Shown here piece by piece: positions 16,690 to 27,561 of a DNA stretch of 46,667 bases. Location: contig JBBSIN010000012.1 of assembly GCA_038232055.1 (NCBI GenBank), positions 1 through 46,667 of the forward strand. Direction: 5' to 3'. Below the pieces are notes generated by a model, which saw only the letters and a program-made list of their open reading frames with translations, was not told the origin of the DNA and did no database searches. Source of the stretch: JBBSIN01 sp038232055 (lineage in GTDB: Bacteria > Actinomycetota > Actinomycetes > JADGOV01). Each line of letters starts with the position of its first letter. Within the stretch, counting starts at the first letter, position 1. The position numbers were made by a program, and so were the translations under genes.

Positions 16690-17676
16690 GTGTCCGACAG
16701 CGACCCCATGATCCGACTGGAACGGGTCGGGAAGCGGTACGCCGACGGCACGGTCGCCGTGCACGAGCTCTCCCTCGACGTCCAGCCGGGTGAGATCGCC
16801 GTCCTGGTCGGCCCGTCGGGCTGTGGCAAGACGACGACCATGAAGATGATCAACCGCCTGGTCGAGCCGACGTCGGGGCGCATCCTCCTCGACGGCGCGG
16901 ACGTCACGCGAGGTGACCCCCGGCAACTACGCCGTCGGATCGGCTATGTGATCCAGCAGGTCGGCCTGTTTCCGCATCAGACCGTGGCCGCCAACGTCGC
17001 GACGGTGCCCTCGCTTCTGCACTGGGACAAGGGGCGGGCCAGGACTCGCGTCGACGAGCTGCTCGTGCTGGTCGGGCTCGACCCCGCCGTGCACGGCCGC
17101 CGTTATCCGCACGAGCTCTCCGGGGGTCAGCGCCAGCGGGTGGGGGTGGCCCGCGCGCTCGCCGCCGACCCGCCGGTGCTGCTGATGGACGAGCCCTTCG
17201 GCGCGGTCGACCCGATCGCCCGTGACCGACTCCAGGCAGAGTTCCTGCGGCTGCAGAAGCAGGTGCGCAAGACCGTCGTGTTCGTCACCCACGACATCGA
17301 GGAAGCGGTGCGCCTCGGGGACCGGATCGCCGTACTGCGCGAGGGCGGCTACCTCGAGCAGTACGACGCGCCGGCCACCGTGCTGGGCTCTCCGGCCACC
17401 CCGTTCGTCGCGGACTTCGTCGGTGGCGACCGGGCGGTGAAGCGGCTCGCCGTCACGCCGATCGACACCACTGCGCTGGCCGCCGTACCGCAGAATGTGG
17501 CCCGGCTGCCCACGGTCGCCGAGACCGCCACGCTGGCCGATGCGCTGGCCGCCCTGCTGGCTTCGGATGCCGGCGCGGTGGCCGTCGTCGACGGGTCGGG
17601 GCGACGCCTCGGTGTGCTGGACCCCGACGCGCTCTACGCGGCCTCCGTCAGGAGTGGGTCCGCAGATAGTCGATGA
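16690..17676 (+). CDS. Osmoprotectant ABC transporter ATP-binding protein (OpuCA/ProV type)
   Basis: A 328-aa ATPase: Walker A GPSGCGKTT (about 39-47), Q-loop YVIQQVGLFPHQT, signature LSGGQRQRVGVARALA, Walker B LLMDEPFGAVDP, and the switch histidine in THDIEEA. The C-terminus (TLADALAALLASDAGAVAVVD, RRLGVLDPDALYA) is a CBS-type module, which in OpuA-like systems senses ionic strength. GTG 16690 has AAGGAG 8 bases upstream. Unlike most opuC/proXVWZ operons, the ATPase is transcribed away from its permeases. Its end overlaps the convergent gene at 17648 by 29 bases. Confidence 0.93.
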   Translation: MSDSDPMIRLERVGKRYADGTVAVHELSLDVQPGEIAVLVGPSGCGKTTTMKMINRLVEPTSGRILLDGADVTRGDPRQLRRRIGYVIQQVGLFPHQTVAANVATVPSLLHWDKGRARTRVDELLVLVGLDPAVHGRRYPHELSGGQRQRVGVARALAADPPVLLMDEPFGAVDPIARDRLQAEFLRLQKQVRKTVVFVTHDIEEAVRLGDRIAVLREGGYLEQYDAPATVLGSPATPFVADFVGGDRAVKRLAVTPIDTTALAAVPQNVARLPTVAETATLADALAALLASDAGAVAVVDGSGRRLGVLDPDALYAASVRSGSADSR

Positions 17677-17935
17677 AGTGCGCCCGGAGCATGGGTTCCA
17701 CGCCACCGAAATCGCCGCCGCCGAAGAGCTCCCGCACGAGGCCGATCGTCTCGGTGATGCTGCCGGTGATGTTGCCAGCGGACGCGTCCTCGCTGGCCAC
17801 GTCGGCCGAGGCAGGCAGGTGGCGCACCAGGTCCCAGAAGAAGCGGAGGTCGTGGCGCTCCTCGGCCAGCTCGAAGGCCTGGTGCCGCAGGTCGTCGGTC
17901 GACAGCGCGTCGAGGTCGGCCGGCAGCTCGCTCAT
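17648..17935 (-). CDS. Conserved small protein of unknown function at the end of the folate operon
   Basis: A 95-aa acidic soluble protein beginning MSELPADLDALSTDDLRHQAF, largely helical by composition, with a FELAEERHDLRFFWDLVRHLP stretch. I do not recognise a domain. Its ATG overlaps the DUF3180 stop by 4 bases (ATGA), so it is the last member of the ftsH-fol operon and is translated with it. No catalytic motif, signal or membrane span is seen. Its gene end runs 29 bases into the convergent ATPase gene. Confidence 0.8.
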   Translation of the reverse strand: MSELPADLDALSTDDLRHQAFELAEERHDLRFFWDLVRHLPASADVASEDASAGNITGSITETIGLVRELFGGGDFGGVEPMLRAHFIDYLRTHS

Positions 17936-18396
17936 GCCGCCGAGCCTATCCGCGGCTCGTCCGGCGGCCGTCGCACGCGGCACACCCGCTCCAGCCACAG
18001 CGCGGCGGCCACGAGCAGCAGCGACGCGGCGATGCCGAGCAGCGACGTCACGCCGTCGTGTGCGTAGGCGGGCTTGTCGAGCCCGCCGAGCGTGAAGATG
18101 CCCAGCCCGACGTAACCCCCGGTGAACAGCGCGCCGGCCGCGGAGCTGGCCCGCGCCAGCGCGGCACACCTGGCCACCGTCAGCGGGGAGATCGGCACCG
18201 TCCTCGGTCGCCCGGCGAGCCGGTCTCGCACCGCGCGCGCCGTAGCGGCTTCGATGAGCGCCAGCACGAGGAGCGTCGCCGGTCCGATCCGTGGTATCGC
18301 CGGAAGGTCGGCGTACGTCGCCCGCACCACCAGCCACGCCACCAGGGCGCCCACCACGACGAGCGCGAGAAGTACCGACGGGCGGGTCGGCTTCAC
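17932..18396 (-). CDS. DUF3180 membrane protein (Rv3605c-like)
   Basis: A 154-aa integral membrane protein with about four spans: LLALVVVGALVAWLVVRATY near the N-terminus, GPATLLVLALIEAATARAV, SSAAGALFTGGYVGLGIFTL and LLGIAASLLLVAAALWLE. It matches the DUF3180 protein that follows folK in mycobacteria. Function unknown. Start and stop both overlap their neighbours by 4 bases, which ties it tightly to folate gene translation. Confidence 0.9.
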   Translation of the reverse strand: MKPTRPSVLLALVVVGALVAWLVVRATYADLPAIPRIGPATLLVLALIEAATARAVRDRLAGRPRTVPISPLTVARCAALARASSAAGALFTGGYVGLGIFTLGGLDKPAYAHDGVTSLLGIAASLLLVAAALWLERVCRVRRPPDEPRIGSAA

Positions 18397-18887
18397 GCCG
18401 GCACCTGCAGGACGAGGTCGTCGCGTCGGCGTAGGCCGCCACGTCCGACCGACTGCAGCAGATCGGCCACCCGGCCGTGGCCGGGCAGCACGGCGTCATG
18501 GTTCAGGTCGGCCCACGGCGCGAGGACGAAGCTGCGCTCGTGGGCGCGCGGATGCGGCAGCGTTCGGCGCAGGTCGGCACTGACCAGGCCGTCGACATCG
18601 ATCACGTCGACGTCAAGCGTCCGCGGACCCCAGGCAACATCGCGCCGGCGGCCACGGGCGGCCTCCGCGCGCTGCGCCAGCGCGAGTGGGTCGAGGCCGG
18701 GCGGCGCCGTGGCGACGACGACCGCGTTGAGGTAGTCGTCCTGCGCGGGACCGCCGACCGGATCGGTCTCGTAGACCGGACTGACCCGCACGTCGGTCAG
18801 CGCCGCCGCCAGCAGGTCGACAGCGGACTGCAGGTGCGCCAGCCGGTCGCCGAGGTTCGAGCCGAGGGCCAACACGAGCGCCGTCAC
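18393..18887 (-). CDS. folK: 6-hydroxymethyl-7,8-dihydropterin pyrophosphokinase
   Basis: HPPK transfers pyrophosphate from ATP to 6-hydroxymethyl-dihydropterin, the step before dihydropteroate synthase. The 164-aa protein shows ALGSNLGDR (7-15), SPVYETDPVGGPAQDDYLNAV and the catalytic WGPRTLDVDVIDV with HPRAHERSFVLAPW. Overlaps of 4 bases on both sides (folB and DUF3180) show coupling. Confidence 0.95.
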   Translation of the reverse strand: MTALVLALGSNLGDRLAHLQSAVDLLAAALTDVRVSPVYETDPVGGPAQDDYLNAVVVATAPPGLDPLALAQRAEAARGRRRDVAWGPRTLDVDVIDVDGLVSADLRRTLPHPRAHERSFVLAPWADLNHDAVLPGHGRVADLLQSVGRGGLRRRDDLVLQVPA

Positions 18888-19252
18888 GGGCGCCGCCGGA
18901 CGATCGTGACCGACACGTCGTCGACTGGGACGGGCATCGGCGCCGTCGGCTTGTGCACGGTGACCTCCGCCTGCTCGACCCGGGGGTCGGCGAGACAGAC
19001 GTCGACCAGCCGGGCGGCGAGCGTCTCCAGAAGGTCGACCGGCTCGCCCTCCACGACGTCGGCCAGTCGCCGCGCCAGTACGCCGTAGTCGACGGTCTCG
19101 GCGAGGTCGCCGCTGGCCGCGGCGGCCCGGGTGTCGAGGGTGAGCGAGGCGTCGACGACGAAGCGCTGCCCTCGCTCACGCTCCTCGGCCAGCACCCCGT
19201 GCCGTCCGAACGCGACGAGGCCGGTCACCCTGATCCGGTCCCCGACGGTCAC
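18884..19252 (-). CDS. folB: Dihydroneopterin aldolase
   Basis: It cleaves dihydroneopterin to 6-hydroxymethyl-dihydropterin and glycolaldehyde. The 122-aa protein contains GLVAFGRHGVLAEERERGQRF with the active-site Glu, TVDYGVLA, and VTVHKPTAPMP carrying the conserved lysine. The frame is open upstream, but GTG 19252 overlaps the preceding stop (GTGA) and gives the family length. Confidence 0.94.
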   Translation of the reverse strand: MTVGDRIRVTGLVAFGRHGVLAEERERGQRFVVDASLTLDTRAAAASGDLAETVDYGVLARRLADVVEGEPVDLLETLAARLVDVCLADPRVEQAEVTVHKPTAPMPVPVDDVSVTIVRRRP

Positions 19253-19671
19253 GGCAGCTCCTCCGGCACCGGACCCTCGGGGGCGAGCACCGGCGAGCCG
19301 TGGTGCAACCACAGCCGCCAGCCGCTGTCCCGCCGGCGGAACACGTTGGTCGCGCTGACCTGGGCGCCATCACCCGGTTCGGCGCTGGTCAGGATGTTCT
19401 CGTCGCAGGTGACGACGGCGACGTCCCCAGTCACCGAAACGGCGACGTCGGTGAGCACGAACTGGATGTACGACGTGTTTGCCATGATCACTGCCCAGGA
19501 CCGCAGCACCCGAGCCCGCCCGCGCAGCATCGGCCAGCCGGGATGAACGCAGGCCACCGGCGCGTCGTGGTCGTCGTCCCAGATCGCCTCCATCCGGTCG
19601 AGGTCTGCGGCCTCGAAGGCGGAGTAGAGCTCCGCGTTCGCCTCGGCGACGGCCTCCTCCACCGGGCTCAC
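19249..19671 (-). CDS. SnoaL-like / nuclear transport factor 2 family protein
   Basis: A 140-aa protein with the cone-shaped NTF2 fold pattern: helix VEEAVAEANAELYSAFEAAD, then DHDAPVACVHPGW, TDVAVSVTGDVAVVTCDENI and a C-terminal GWRLWLHHGSPV. Members of this fold include small isomerases, cyclases and scaffolds; no activity can be assigned. GTG 19671 is preferred over an upstream frame that is Arg/Gly-rich. It lies between folP and folB, a placement I believe is common in actinobacteria, so a folate-linked role is possible. Confidence 0.85.
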   Translation of the reverse strand: MSPVEEAVAEANAELYSAFEAADLDRMEAIWDDDHDAPVACVHPGWPMLRGRARVLRSWAVIMANTSYIQFVLTDVAVSVTGDVAVVTCDENILTSAEPGDGAQVSATNVFRRRDSGWRLWLHHGSPVLAPEGPVPEELP

Positions 19672-19720
19672 GGCGCCGCGCCGTTCGTGACAGCCGCCCG
19701 GCCCGTGACGGCGGCCCGGC

Positions 19721-20557
19721 TCACCACGGGGCCCGGATCGCCGCGGCCACCCGCACCGCGTCGGCGCTCGCTCGTACGTCGTGTACCCGGACGCCCCACA
19801 CACCCTCCACCGCTGCGATCGCCGTGATCGCCGCGGTGGCGTCGTCGCGGTCGCCGGCCGGCCGGGGGGCGGCTGCCGTGCCGAGCAGCCGGCCGAGGAA
19901 CGCCTTGCGGGACGGCCCGATCAGCACCGGCCGGCCCAGCTCGCCCAGCCTCGACAGGGCGCCGAGGAGCGCCCAGTTGTGCTCGGCTGTCTTCGCGAAG
20001 CCGAGGCCGGGATCGAGGACGACCTGGTCTGCATCGACCCCCGCCTCGACGAGGAGATGCAGCTGGGCGGCGAGTTCGGCCAGCACGTCGGCGACCACGT
20101 CGTCGTACGTCGCGAGCGACTGCATGTGCGCACTGGGTCCGCGCCAGTGCATGACGACGTACGGCACGCCGGTCTGCGCGACGAGCCGCGGCATCGCCGG
20201 GTCCGCAAGCCCGCCGCTCACGTCGTTGACCATCCGCGCGCCAGCGTCGAGCGCCGCCGCCGCGACCGGCGCGCGCGTCGTGTCGATGCTGACGATTCCG
20301 CCGGCCGCGGCGAGCGCGGCGACGACCGGCAGGACCCGCCGCTTCTCCTCGGCCTCGTCGATGCGGACAGCACCCGGCCGGGTCGACTCCCCGCCTACGT
20401 CGACGAGGTCGGCACCGTCGGCGATCATGGCGAGGCCGTGCTTGGTCGCCGCGTCGGCGTCAGCCCACGCCCCGCCGTCGGAGAATGAGTCCGGCGTGAC
20501 GTTGAGCACGCCCATGACGACGCAGCGGGCGAGGTCGGGCAGCCCACGCACGTCCAT
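19721..20557 (-). CDS. folP: Dihydropteroate synthase
   Basis: It joins 6-hydroxymethyl-dihydropterin pyrophosphate with p-aminobenzoate; it is the sulfonamide target. The 278-aa TIM-barrel protein shows VLNVTPDSFSDGG near residue 17, DVGGESTRPGA near 56, VNDVSGG, VVMHWRG, DPGLGFAKT and GPSRKAFLG. These cover the pterin and phosphate sites. ATG 20557 gives normal length. It follows folE by 44 bases. Confidence 0.96.
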   Translation of the reverse strand: MDVRGLPDLARCVVMGVLNVTPDSFSDGGAWADADAATKHGLAMIADGADLVDVGGESTRPGAVRIDEAEEKRRVLPVVAALAAAGGIVSIDTTRAPVAAAALDAGARMVNDVSGGLADPAMPRLVAQTGVPYVVMHWRGPSAHMQSLATYDDVVADVLAELAAQLHLLVEAGVDADQVVLDPGLGFAKTAEHNWALLGALSRLGELGRPVLIGPSRKAFLGRLLGTAAAPRPAGDRDDATAAITAIAAVEGVWGVRVHDVRASADAVRVAAAIRAPW

Positions 20558-20601
20558 GACCGGCCACCCTATGTGCGGAGCGACCTATGCCCGGCGACCC
20601 G

Positions 20602-21183
20602 TCACCGGCCGAGGATGAGGCTCATCGCCTCGGCACGCGTGGACGCCGAGCTGCGGAGGAGCCCGCGGACCGCAGACGTGACGGTGCGCGATCCCGGTTT
20701 GCGGACCCCGCGCATCGCCATGCACAGGTGCTCCGCGTCGACGACGACGATCACCCCGCGCGGCTGGAGAGAGGTGACGAGCGCGTCGGCCACCTCACCC
20801 GTGAGCCGTTCCTGCACCTGCGGACGACGTGCGTAGAGGTCGACCAGCCGGGCCAGCTTCGACAGGCCGGTGATCTGGCCGTTGCGGTTCGGGATGTAGC
20901 CCACGGAAGCGACGCCGTGAAACGGCACCAGATGGTGCTCGCACATGCTGTACAGCTCGATGTCCTTGACGATGACCATCTCGTCGTGGCCGGCATCGAA
21001 CAGGGTCGACAGCAGTTCGCGGGGGTCGCGACCGAGACCGGCGAAGGCTTCGGCGTACATCCGGGCGACGCGGGCCGGGGTGCCACGCAGCCCCTCCCGC
21101 TCCGGGTCCTCGCCCACCGCGAGCAGCAGCTCGCGTACGGCGGCCTCGGCCCGAGCCTGGTCGAAACCCGGCGGCGGCGTCAC
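20602..21183 (-). CDS. folE: GTP cyclohydrolase I
   Basis: It converts GTP to dihydroneopterin triphosphate, the first folate step. At 193 aa it is normal. Zinc ligands are visible in MCEHHLVPFHG (Cys81, His84-type) and in the later DAEHLCMAMRG; VGYIPNRNGQITGLSKLARL is the conserved core. The start is GTG at 21183, 7 bases downstream of ftsH, so the two are cotranscribed. Confidence 0.96.
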   Translation of the reverse strand: MTPPPGFDQARAEAAVRELLLAVGEDPEREGLRGTPARVARMYAEAFAGLGRDPRELLSTLFDAGHDEMVIVKDIELYSMCEHHLVPFHGVASVGYIPNRNGQITGLSKLARLVDLYARRPQVQERLTGEVADALVTSLQPRGVIVVVDAEHLCMAMRGVRKPGSRTVTSAVRGLLRSSASTRAEAMSLILGR

Positions 21184-21190
21184 CGCCCGG

Positions 21191-23188
<1,998 letters not shown>

Positions 23189-23405
23189 CCTCGCGGAGCG
23201 CCGCGGGGGCGCTCCGTCCCTCCCGCCGACCTGTCAGATTTCCGTCGTCCGGACGGACGCGGCACGAGGAGCCTCGTCCACTGACGGTACACCGCCGTTT
23301 ACCGGCGGCGCAGCCGCGGACCTACACCTTGTGGATAGGAAAACCGCGGCTGGAACTGGCCCATTCCCGGCGGTACGGGAACGACGGCGAGGTCAGGAGC
23401 AGGGG

Positions 23406-23957
23406 TCAGGAGTAGATGTCGGCGCGCAGCGTTCCGACGTAGGGCAGCTGCCGGTAGCGCTGCGCGTAGTCGAGGCCGTAGCCGACCACGAAGACGTTGG
23501 GGATGTCGAAGCCCATGTAGCGGACGGGCACGTCGACCTGGATCGCGTCCGGCTTGCGCAGCAGCGCGGTGACCTCGATGGAGGCCGGGTTGCGGGCGCG
23601 GAGATTGCGCAACAGCCAAGACAGCGTCAACCCGGAGTCGATGACGTCCTCAACGACGAGGACGTCGGCGCCGGTGATGTCCTTGTCGAGGTCCTTGAGG
23701 ATGCGCACGACACCGGAGGACGAGGTGGACGAGCCGTACGACGAGACGGCCATGTACTCCAGCGTGACCGGCGTCCGCATCGCCCTGGCCAGATCGGCCA
23801 TCATGATGCCGGCGCCCTTGAGCACCCCGACGAGCACGAGCTCGTGGCCGGGCTCCCGGTGGCCGTAGTCGGCGTCGATCGCGGCGGCGAGCTCCTCGAT
23901 CTTCGTCGAGATCTCCTTCTCGGAGATCAGGACGGACTCGATGTCGTCGTCGAGCAC
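23406..23957 (-). CDS. hpt: Hypoxanthine phosphoribosyltransferase
   Basis: It salvages hypoxanthine and guanine to IMP and GMP using PRPP. The 183-aa protein has the PRPP-binding motif VVEDVIDSG (101-109) and the EYMAVSSYGSSTSSSG flexible loop. Start is GTG at 23957, 3 bases after the tilS stop; the tilS-hpt pair is the normal arrangement. Confidence 0.95.
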   Translation of the reverse strand: MLDDDIESVLISEKEISTKIEELAAAIDADYGHREPGHELVLVGVLKGAGIMMADLARAMRTPVTLEYMAVSSYGSSTSSSGVVRILKDLDKDITGADVLVVEDVIDSGLTLSWLLRNLRARNPASIEVTALLRKPDAIQVDVPVRYMGFDIPNVFVVGYGLDYAQRYRQLPYVGTLRADIYS

Positions 23958-23960
23958 GGC

Positions 23961-24959
23961 TCAGCGCTCCTCGGGATCCGGCCCGGCCGGTCTGCGGTCG
24001 GAGAGCCGCAGGAAACCACACTGCCGCCTCGCCTCGTACGACGAGGGCAGGCTGACCGGTCCCTTGCCACGCCAGTCGGTGACCAGGGCGGCCATGTCGG
24101 CGACGTGCCGGGCGGTCAGTCGCCCGGCCGGCACGCCGGCGGCGACGGCTGCTCGGCGCAGCACGCGCGACCGGATCGCCGCCGGCAGGCCGGCCAGCTC
24201 GGCGACGTCGAGTCCGTCCGGGCACCGCGCGGCGAGCAGTGCGTTGGCCGCCCAGCCGTCGAGGGCGTCCGCATCGGCCCGCAGCAGGTCGGCGGTCCGG
24301 GCGAGCGCCGGCGCGATCCCTGGGCCGAGCGACCGCTCGAGTGCCGGTAGCGCCTCGGCGCGCACCCGTGCCCGCGCGTACGACGAGTCGGCGTTGTGCG
24401 GATCGCGCCACGGATTCAGCCGCAGCGCGGCACAGGCTGCCTCGGGAACCGACCGGGGTATCGCCAGGAACGGTCGCCGGTAGCCGCCCCGGGTCCGCGC
24501 CATGCCGGCCAGCGAGCGGCTCCCCGAACCGCGGGCCAGCCCCAGCAGCACCGTCTCCGCTTGGTCGTCGAGCGTGTGGCCCAGCAGGACGGCGGCGGCG
24601 GCGTGCCGCTCGGCCGCGGCGTCGAGGGCCGCGTAGCGGCCCGAACGCGCGGCGGCCTCCGGGCCACCGGTCGTTCCCAGCTCGATCGCCAGCACCTCGG
24701 CGGGGACCGCTCCGCACTCGCGCGCCCAGCCCGCGACGCCCGCCGCCCGCTCACCCGACCCGTCCTGCAGGCGGTGGTCGACGGTGACGACCCCGACGTG
24801 CAGGCGGGTTCGACGGGCGATCCAGAGCGCTGCGGCGGCGAGGGCGAGTGAGTCGGCGCCGCCGCTGCACGCGACCAGCACGAGCGCGCCGGCCGGCAGG
24901 TCGGCGACGGACCGCCGGACAGCGAGTCGGCAGGCGGCCACCGCGGGGTCGGGGCCCAT
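23961..24959 (-). CDS. tilS: tRNA(Ile) lysidine synthetase
   Basis: It converts the wobble cytidine of tRNA-Ile(CAU) to lysidine using ATP and lysine, so AUA is read as Ile. The PP-loop is SGGADS (32-37), followed by DHRLQDGS and GHTLDDQAETVLLGLARGSG, the family core. Length 332 aa is in the short actinobacterial range. ATG 24959 is chosen because the upstream open stretch is antisense-like and arginine-rich. Confidence 0.95.
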   Translation of the reverse strand: MGPDPAVAACRLAVRRSVADLPAGALVLVACSGGADSLALAAAALWIARRTRLHVGVVTVDHRLQDGSGERAAGVAGWARECGAVPAEVLAIELGTTGGPEAAARSGRYAALDAAAERHAAAAVLLGHTLDDQAETVLLGLARGSGSRSLAGMARTRGGYRRPFLAIPRSVPEAACAALRLNPWRDPHNADSSYARARVRAEALPALERSLGPGIAPALARTADLLRADADALDGWAANALLAARCPDGLDVAELAGLPAAIRSRVLRRAAVAAGVPAGRLTARHVADMAALVTDWRGKGPVSLPSSYEARRQCGFLRLSDRRPAGPDPEER

Positions 24960-24969
24960 ACGCCGGCGG

Positions 24970-26061
24970 TTAGGCGGGGATCGTCTTCTGGGCGCCGTGG
25001 ATGCGGTCCACCCAGGCCGCGGGCCTCCGGATCTCGTCTCGGGTCGGCAGCGTCTGCGGCGACGTCCAGACCGCGTTGAAGCCGGGCATCCCGACCGCGG
25101 CCACGACCGCACGCACGAAGCGCTCGCCCTCGGCGTACTGGCGCATCTTCAGGTCCAACCCGAGCAACCGCCGGATCACCCGGTCGACAGAGCCGACCTC
25201 GTGACGGCGTGAGTCGAACTTGCGCCGGATCTCCGCAACGCTCGGCACGATCTCGGGGCCGACGCCGTCCATGACGAACTCGCCGTGCCCCTCGACGAGG
25301 CTCATCACGGCGGTCAACCCAGCCCGCACCGCCCGCGGCTCGGGCGTCTGCACCGCCTCGAGCAGCGACACCTCCGAACGGCCGCGCGCAGCGGCGGCGA
25401 CCGCACCGGCCGCGGCGCGAAGACGACCGAGCACGGCCGCCGGGTCGAGGTCGCTGGCGTCGATGAACGCGGCGATCTCCGAGTGCATGTGGTCCTTGAG
25501 CCACGGCACCGCGGTGAACTGCGTCCGGTGAGTGACCTCGTGCAGGCACACCCACAGCCGGAAGTCGTGCGGGTCGACGCCGAGCTGCCGCTCCACCTGG
25601 ACGACGTTGGGCGCGACCAGCGTGAGCCGGCCCTCGCCCTCGTCGGGCGGCAGGAAAACCTCGTACTGGCCGAGGACTCGGCTGGCAAGGTAGGACAGAA
25701 TCGCGCCGACCTGGGCGCCGGTCACTCGGGCCCCCACCGCCGTCGCGAGGTTGGCGCCGAGCCCGGTGCCGCGCCGCTCCAGCAGTCGCTCCTCCAGCGG
25801 CCCCATGAGGAAACGGAAGCCGCCGATCGCCGAGCGGACCCAGCCGGGCCGGTCGACGACGGCCACCGGCTCGTGCTGACGCTCCACCGCGAGCCCGGTG
25901 AACGTCCGGACGTGTTCCTCGGCCTGCCCGGCAAGCTCGCGGAGCTGCGCGACGACGTCCGCCGCTTCCTGGTAGGAGACGGTCGGGCCGGGCCGCACCA
26001 CACGGGTCGCCGTGACGACGGCGAGGTCCCAGTCGATGAGTCTCATGGTGGACGAAGCCAT
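24970..26061 (-). CDS. Zinc-dependent metalloprotease family (DUF2342, Rv3626c-like)
   Basis: A 363-aa protein with a clear HEVTH zinc motif (174-178) inside LWVCLHEVTHRTQF, and a later EGHGEFVMDGVG that probably supplies the third ligand. This family has been annotated both as F420-biosynthesis-associated and as a zinc metalloprotease; no substrate is established. Start ATG 26061 (or 26046). It lies between dacB (28 bases upstream) and tilS, the conserved order. Confidence 0.9.
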   Translation of the reverse strand: MASSTMRLIDWDLAVVTATRVVRPGPTVSYQEAADVVAQLRELAGQAEEHVRTFTGLAVERQHEPVAVVDRPGWVRSAIGGFRFLMGPLEERLLERRGTGLGANLATAVGARVTGAQVGAILSYLASRVLGQYEVFLPPDEGEGRLTLVAPNVVQVERQLGVDPHDFRLWVCLHEVTHRTQFTAVPWLKDHMHSEIAAFIDASDLDPAAVLGRLRAAAGAVAAAARGRSEVSLLEAVQTPEPRAVRAGLTAVMSLVEGHGEFVMDGVGPEIVPSVAEIRRKFDSRRHEVGSVDRVIRRLLGLDLKMRQYAEGERFVRAVVAAVGMPGFNAVWTSPQTLPTRDEIRRPAAWVDRIHGAQKTIPA

Positions 26062-26089
26062 GAAGCCACCGTACGTCGTCGCGCGGACG

Positions 26090-27487
26090 TCACCGGCAGC
26101 CACAACCGGCAAGCGTCGCCGCCAACCGGTCGAGCGCCCGCTGAACACGCGACCGCGGGGCCGCGCCGGGAGCCAGGAACGCGAATGTCAACAGCGCGCC
26201 GTCGCGGTCGAGCACCGCGCCGGCCAGCGCGTTGACGCTGTTGAGGGTGCCCGTCTTGGCTCGTACGACGCCCGCGGCACTCGACGCCGGGACCCGGCGG
26301 AAGCGGGTCGCCAGCGTGCCGGTGAGGCCGGCGACCGGCAGTCCGGTCAGCACCTCACGCAAACGCGGCTGCCGGACGGCCGCACCGAGCAGGGCGGCGA
26401 TCGCGCGCGGTTGCGCCCGGCCAAGAGTCGACAGTCCACTGCCGTCCACCAGCCGCAGCCCCGCCGGATGGATGCCCGCTGCCGCCACGGCACGTCGTAC
26501 GCCGGCCACCCCACCGGCGAACGACCGCGGCAGCCGGTAGTGCCCGGCGACCTCCCGGGCGAGCGCCTCGGCCATGTTGTTGTCGCTCGTCGTGAGCATG
26601 CCCTCGACCAGCTCGCCGATCGGTGGTGACCGCACGAGCGCCAGCACGCGGGCCCCGGCCTGGGCGTGCGCCGGCCGCTGCGGCCCGGCGACCCGGATGC
26701 CGTACCGCGCGAGTCGCCCGGCGAACGCCTGCGCTGCTGCCGCCGCCGGGTCGTCGTAGCGCTGTGGCTGACGCGGCCGGACGCGTCCGCCGTCGACCAT
26801 GAGCGGGCTGATCCGGGCGACGTCGCCGTCGGTGAGATATCCGGGCTTCCAGCCCGGAGCCGTGCTGGGGCCGGCATACCGACCTGTGTCGAAGCCGAGG
26901 CGGACGGTTCGCAACCGGGCTCGTCGCAGCGCCCGGGCAGTGGCCGCGGCCAGCGCGTCGATCGACGCGAGCCGCCGGTCGTGCCGGAGCGCCGCCGCGG
27001 AGGCGAGAGCCGGGTCCCCACCGCCGACGAGGATCACTTGAGCACCGCGGCCCCGGACGGCGGTCGTCGTGAGCCGAGTCGCCGGGTCCAGCACCTGCAG
27101 CGCGGCTACGGCCGTCGCGATCTTCGCCGTGGACGCGGGAGGCACCAACTGCCCGGCGCGTACGGCGTAGAGCACGCGTCCACGCGCCGCGTCGACGACG
27201 ACCCCGGCGAGGCGGCCGCCCAAGGAGCCGACGCTGCTCGGCCCGCTCAGGGCGCTGCCGAGCGCTCCCGCTGTCGGTACGGCCCGGCGAGACGGCATCC
27301 CGAGCACCGGAGTCCGGGCCGGCGCGAAGATTGGCCGGTGCGCGGAGGTCGATGGCGAGGGCACGGCGCCGGCCGCCGCTCCAGTGGAACCCGACGGCCC
27401 GACCAGGACGACGCCGAGTTCGGCGAGCATCGCAACGAGGAGGGCCGTGACGAGGGCGAGCGGGAAGGGTGTCCGCAGCGGGTTCAC
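26090..27487 (-). CDS. dacB: D-alanyl-D-alanine carboxypeptidase/endopeptidase, PBP4 family (S13)
   Basis: A 465-aa peptidoglycan hydrolase with an N-terminal signal/anchor (LALVTALLVAMLAELGVVLV). All three penicillin-binding motifs are present: SxxK as STAK (119-122) in VPPASTAKIA, SDN in TTSDNNMAEALA, and KTG in VRAKTGTLNS. It trims or cleaves peptide cross-links outside the membrane. It is transcribed divergently from ppa with 74 bases between starts. Confidence 0.94.
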   Translation of the reverse strand: MNPLRTPFPLALVTALLVAMLAELGVVLVGPSGSTGAAAGAVPSPSTSAHRPIFAPARTPVLGMPSRRAVPTAGALGSALSGPSSVGSLGGRLAGVVVDAARGRVLYAVRAGQLVPPASTAKIATAVAALQVLDPATRLTTTAVRGRGAQVILVGGGDPALASAAALRHDRRLASIDALAAATARALRRARLRTVRLGFDTGRYAGPSTAPGWKPGYLTDGDVARISPLMVDGGRVRPRQPQRYDDPAAAAAQAFAGRLARYGIRVAGPQRPAHAQAGARVLALVRSPPIGELVEGMLTTSDNNMAEALAREVAGHYRLPRSFAGGVAGVRRAVAAAGIHPAGLRLVDGSGLSTLGRAQPRAIAALLGAAVRQPRLREVLTGLPVAGLTGTLATRFRRVPASSAAGVVRAKTGTLNSVNALAGAVLDRDGALLTFAFLAPGAAPRSRVQRALDRLAATLAGCGCR

Positions 27488-27561
27488 CGGACCTCCCGTT
27501 TCCGCCGTCGGCTCCGACAGGGGACACTAGCCGCCAAGGCAGCCGACAGCGGGAGGTCTTC

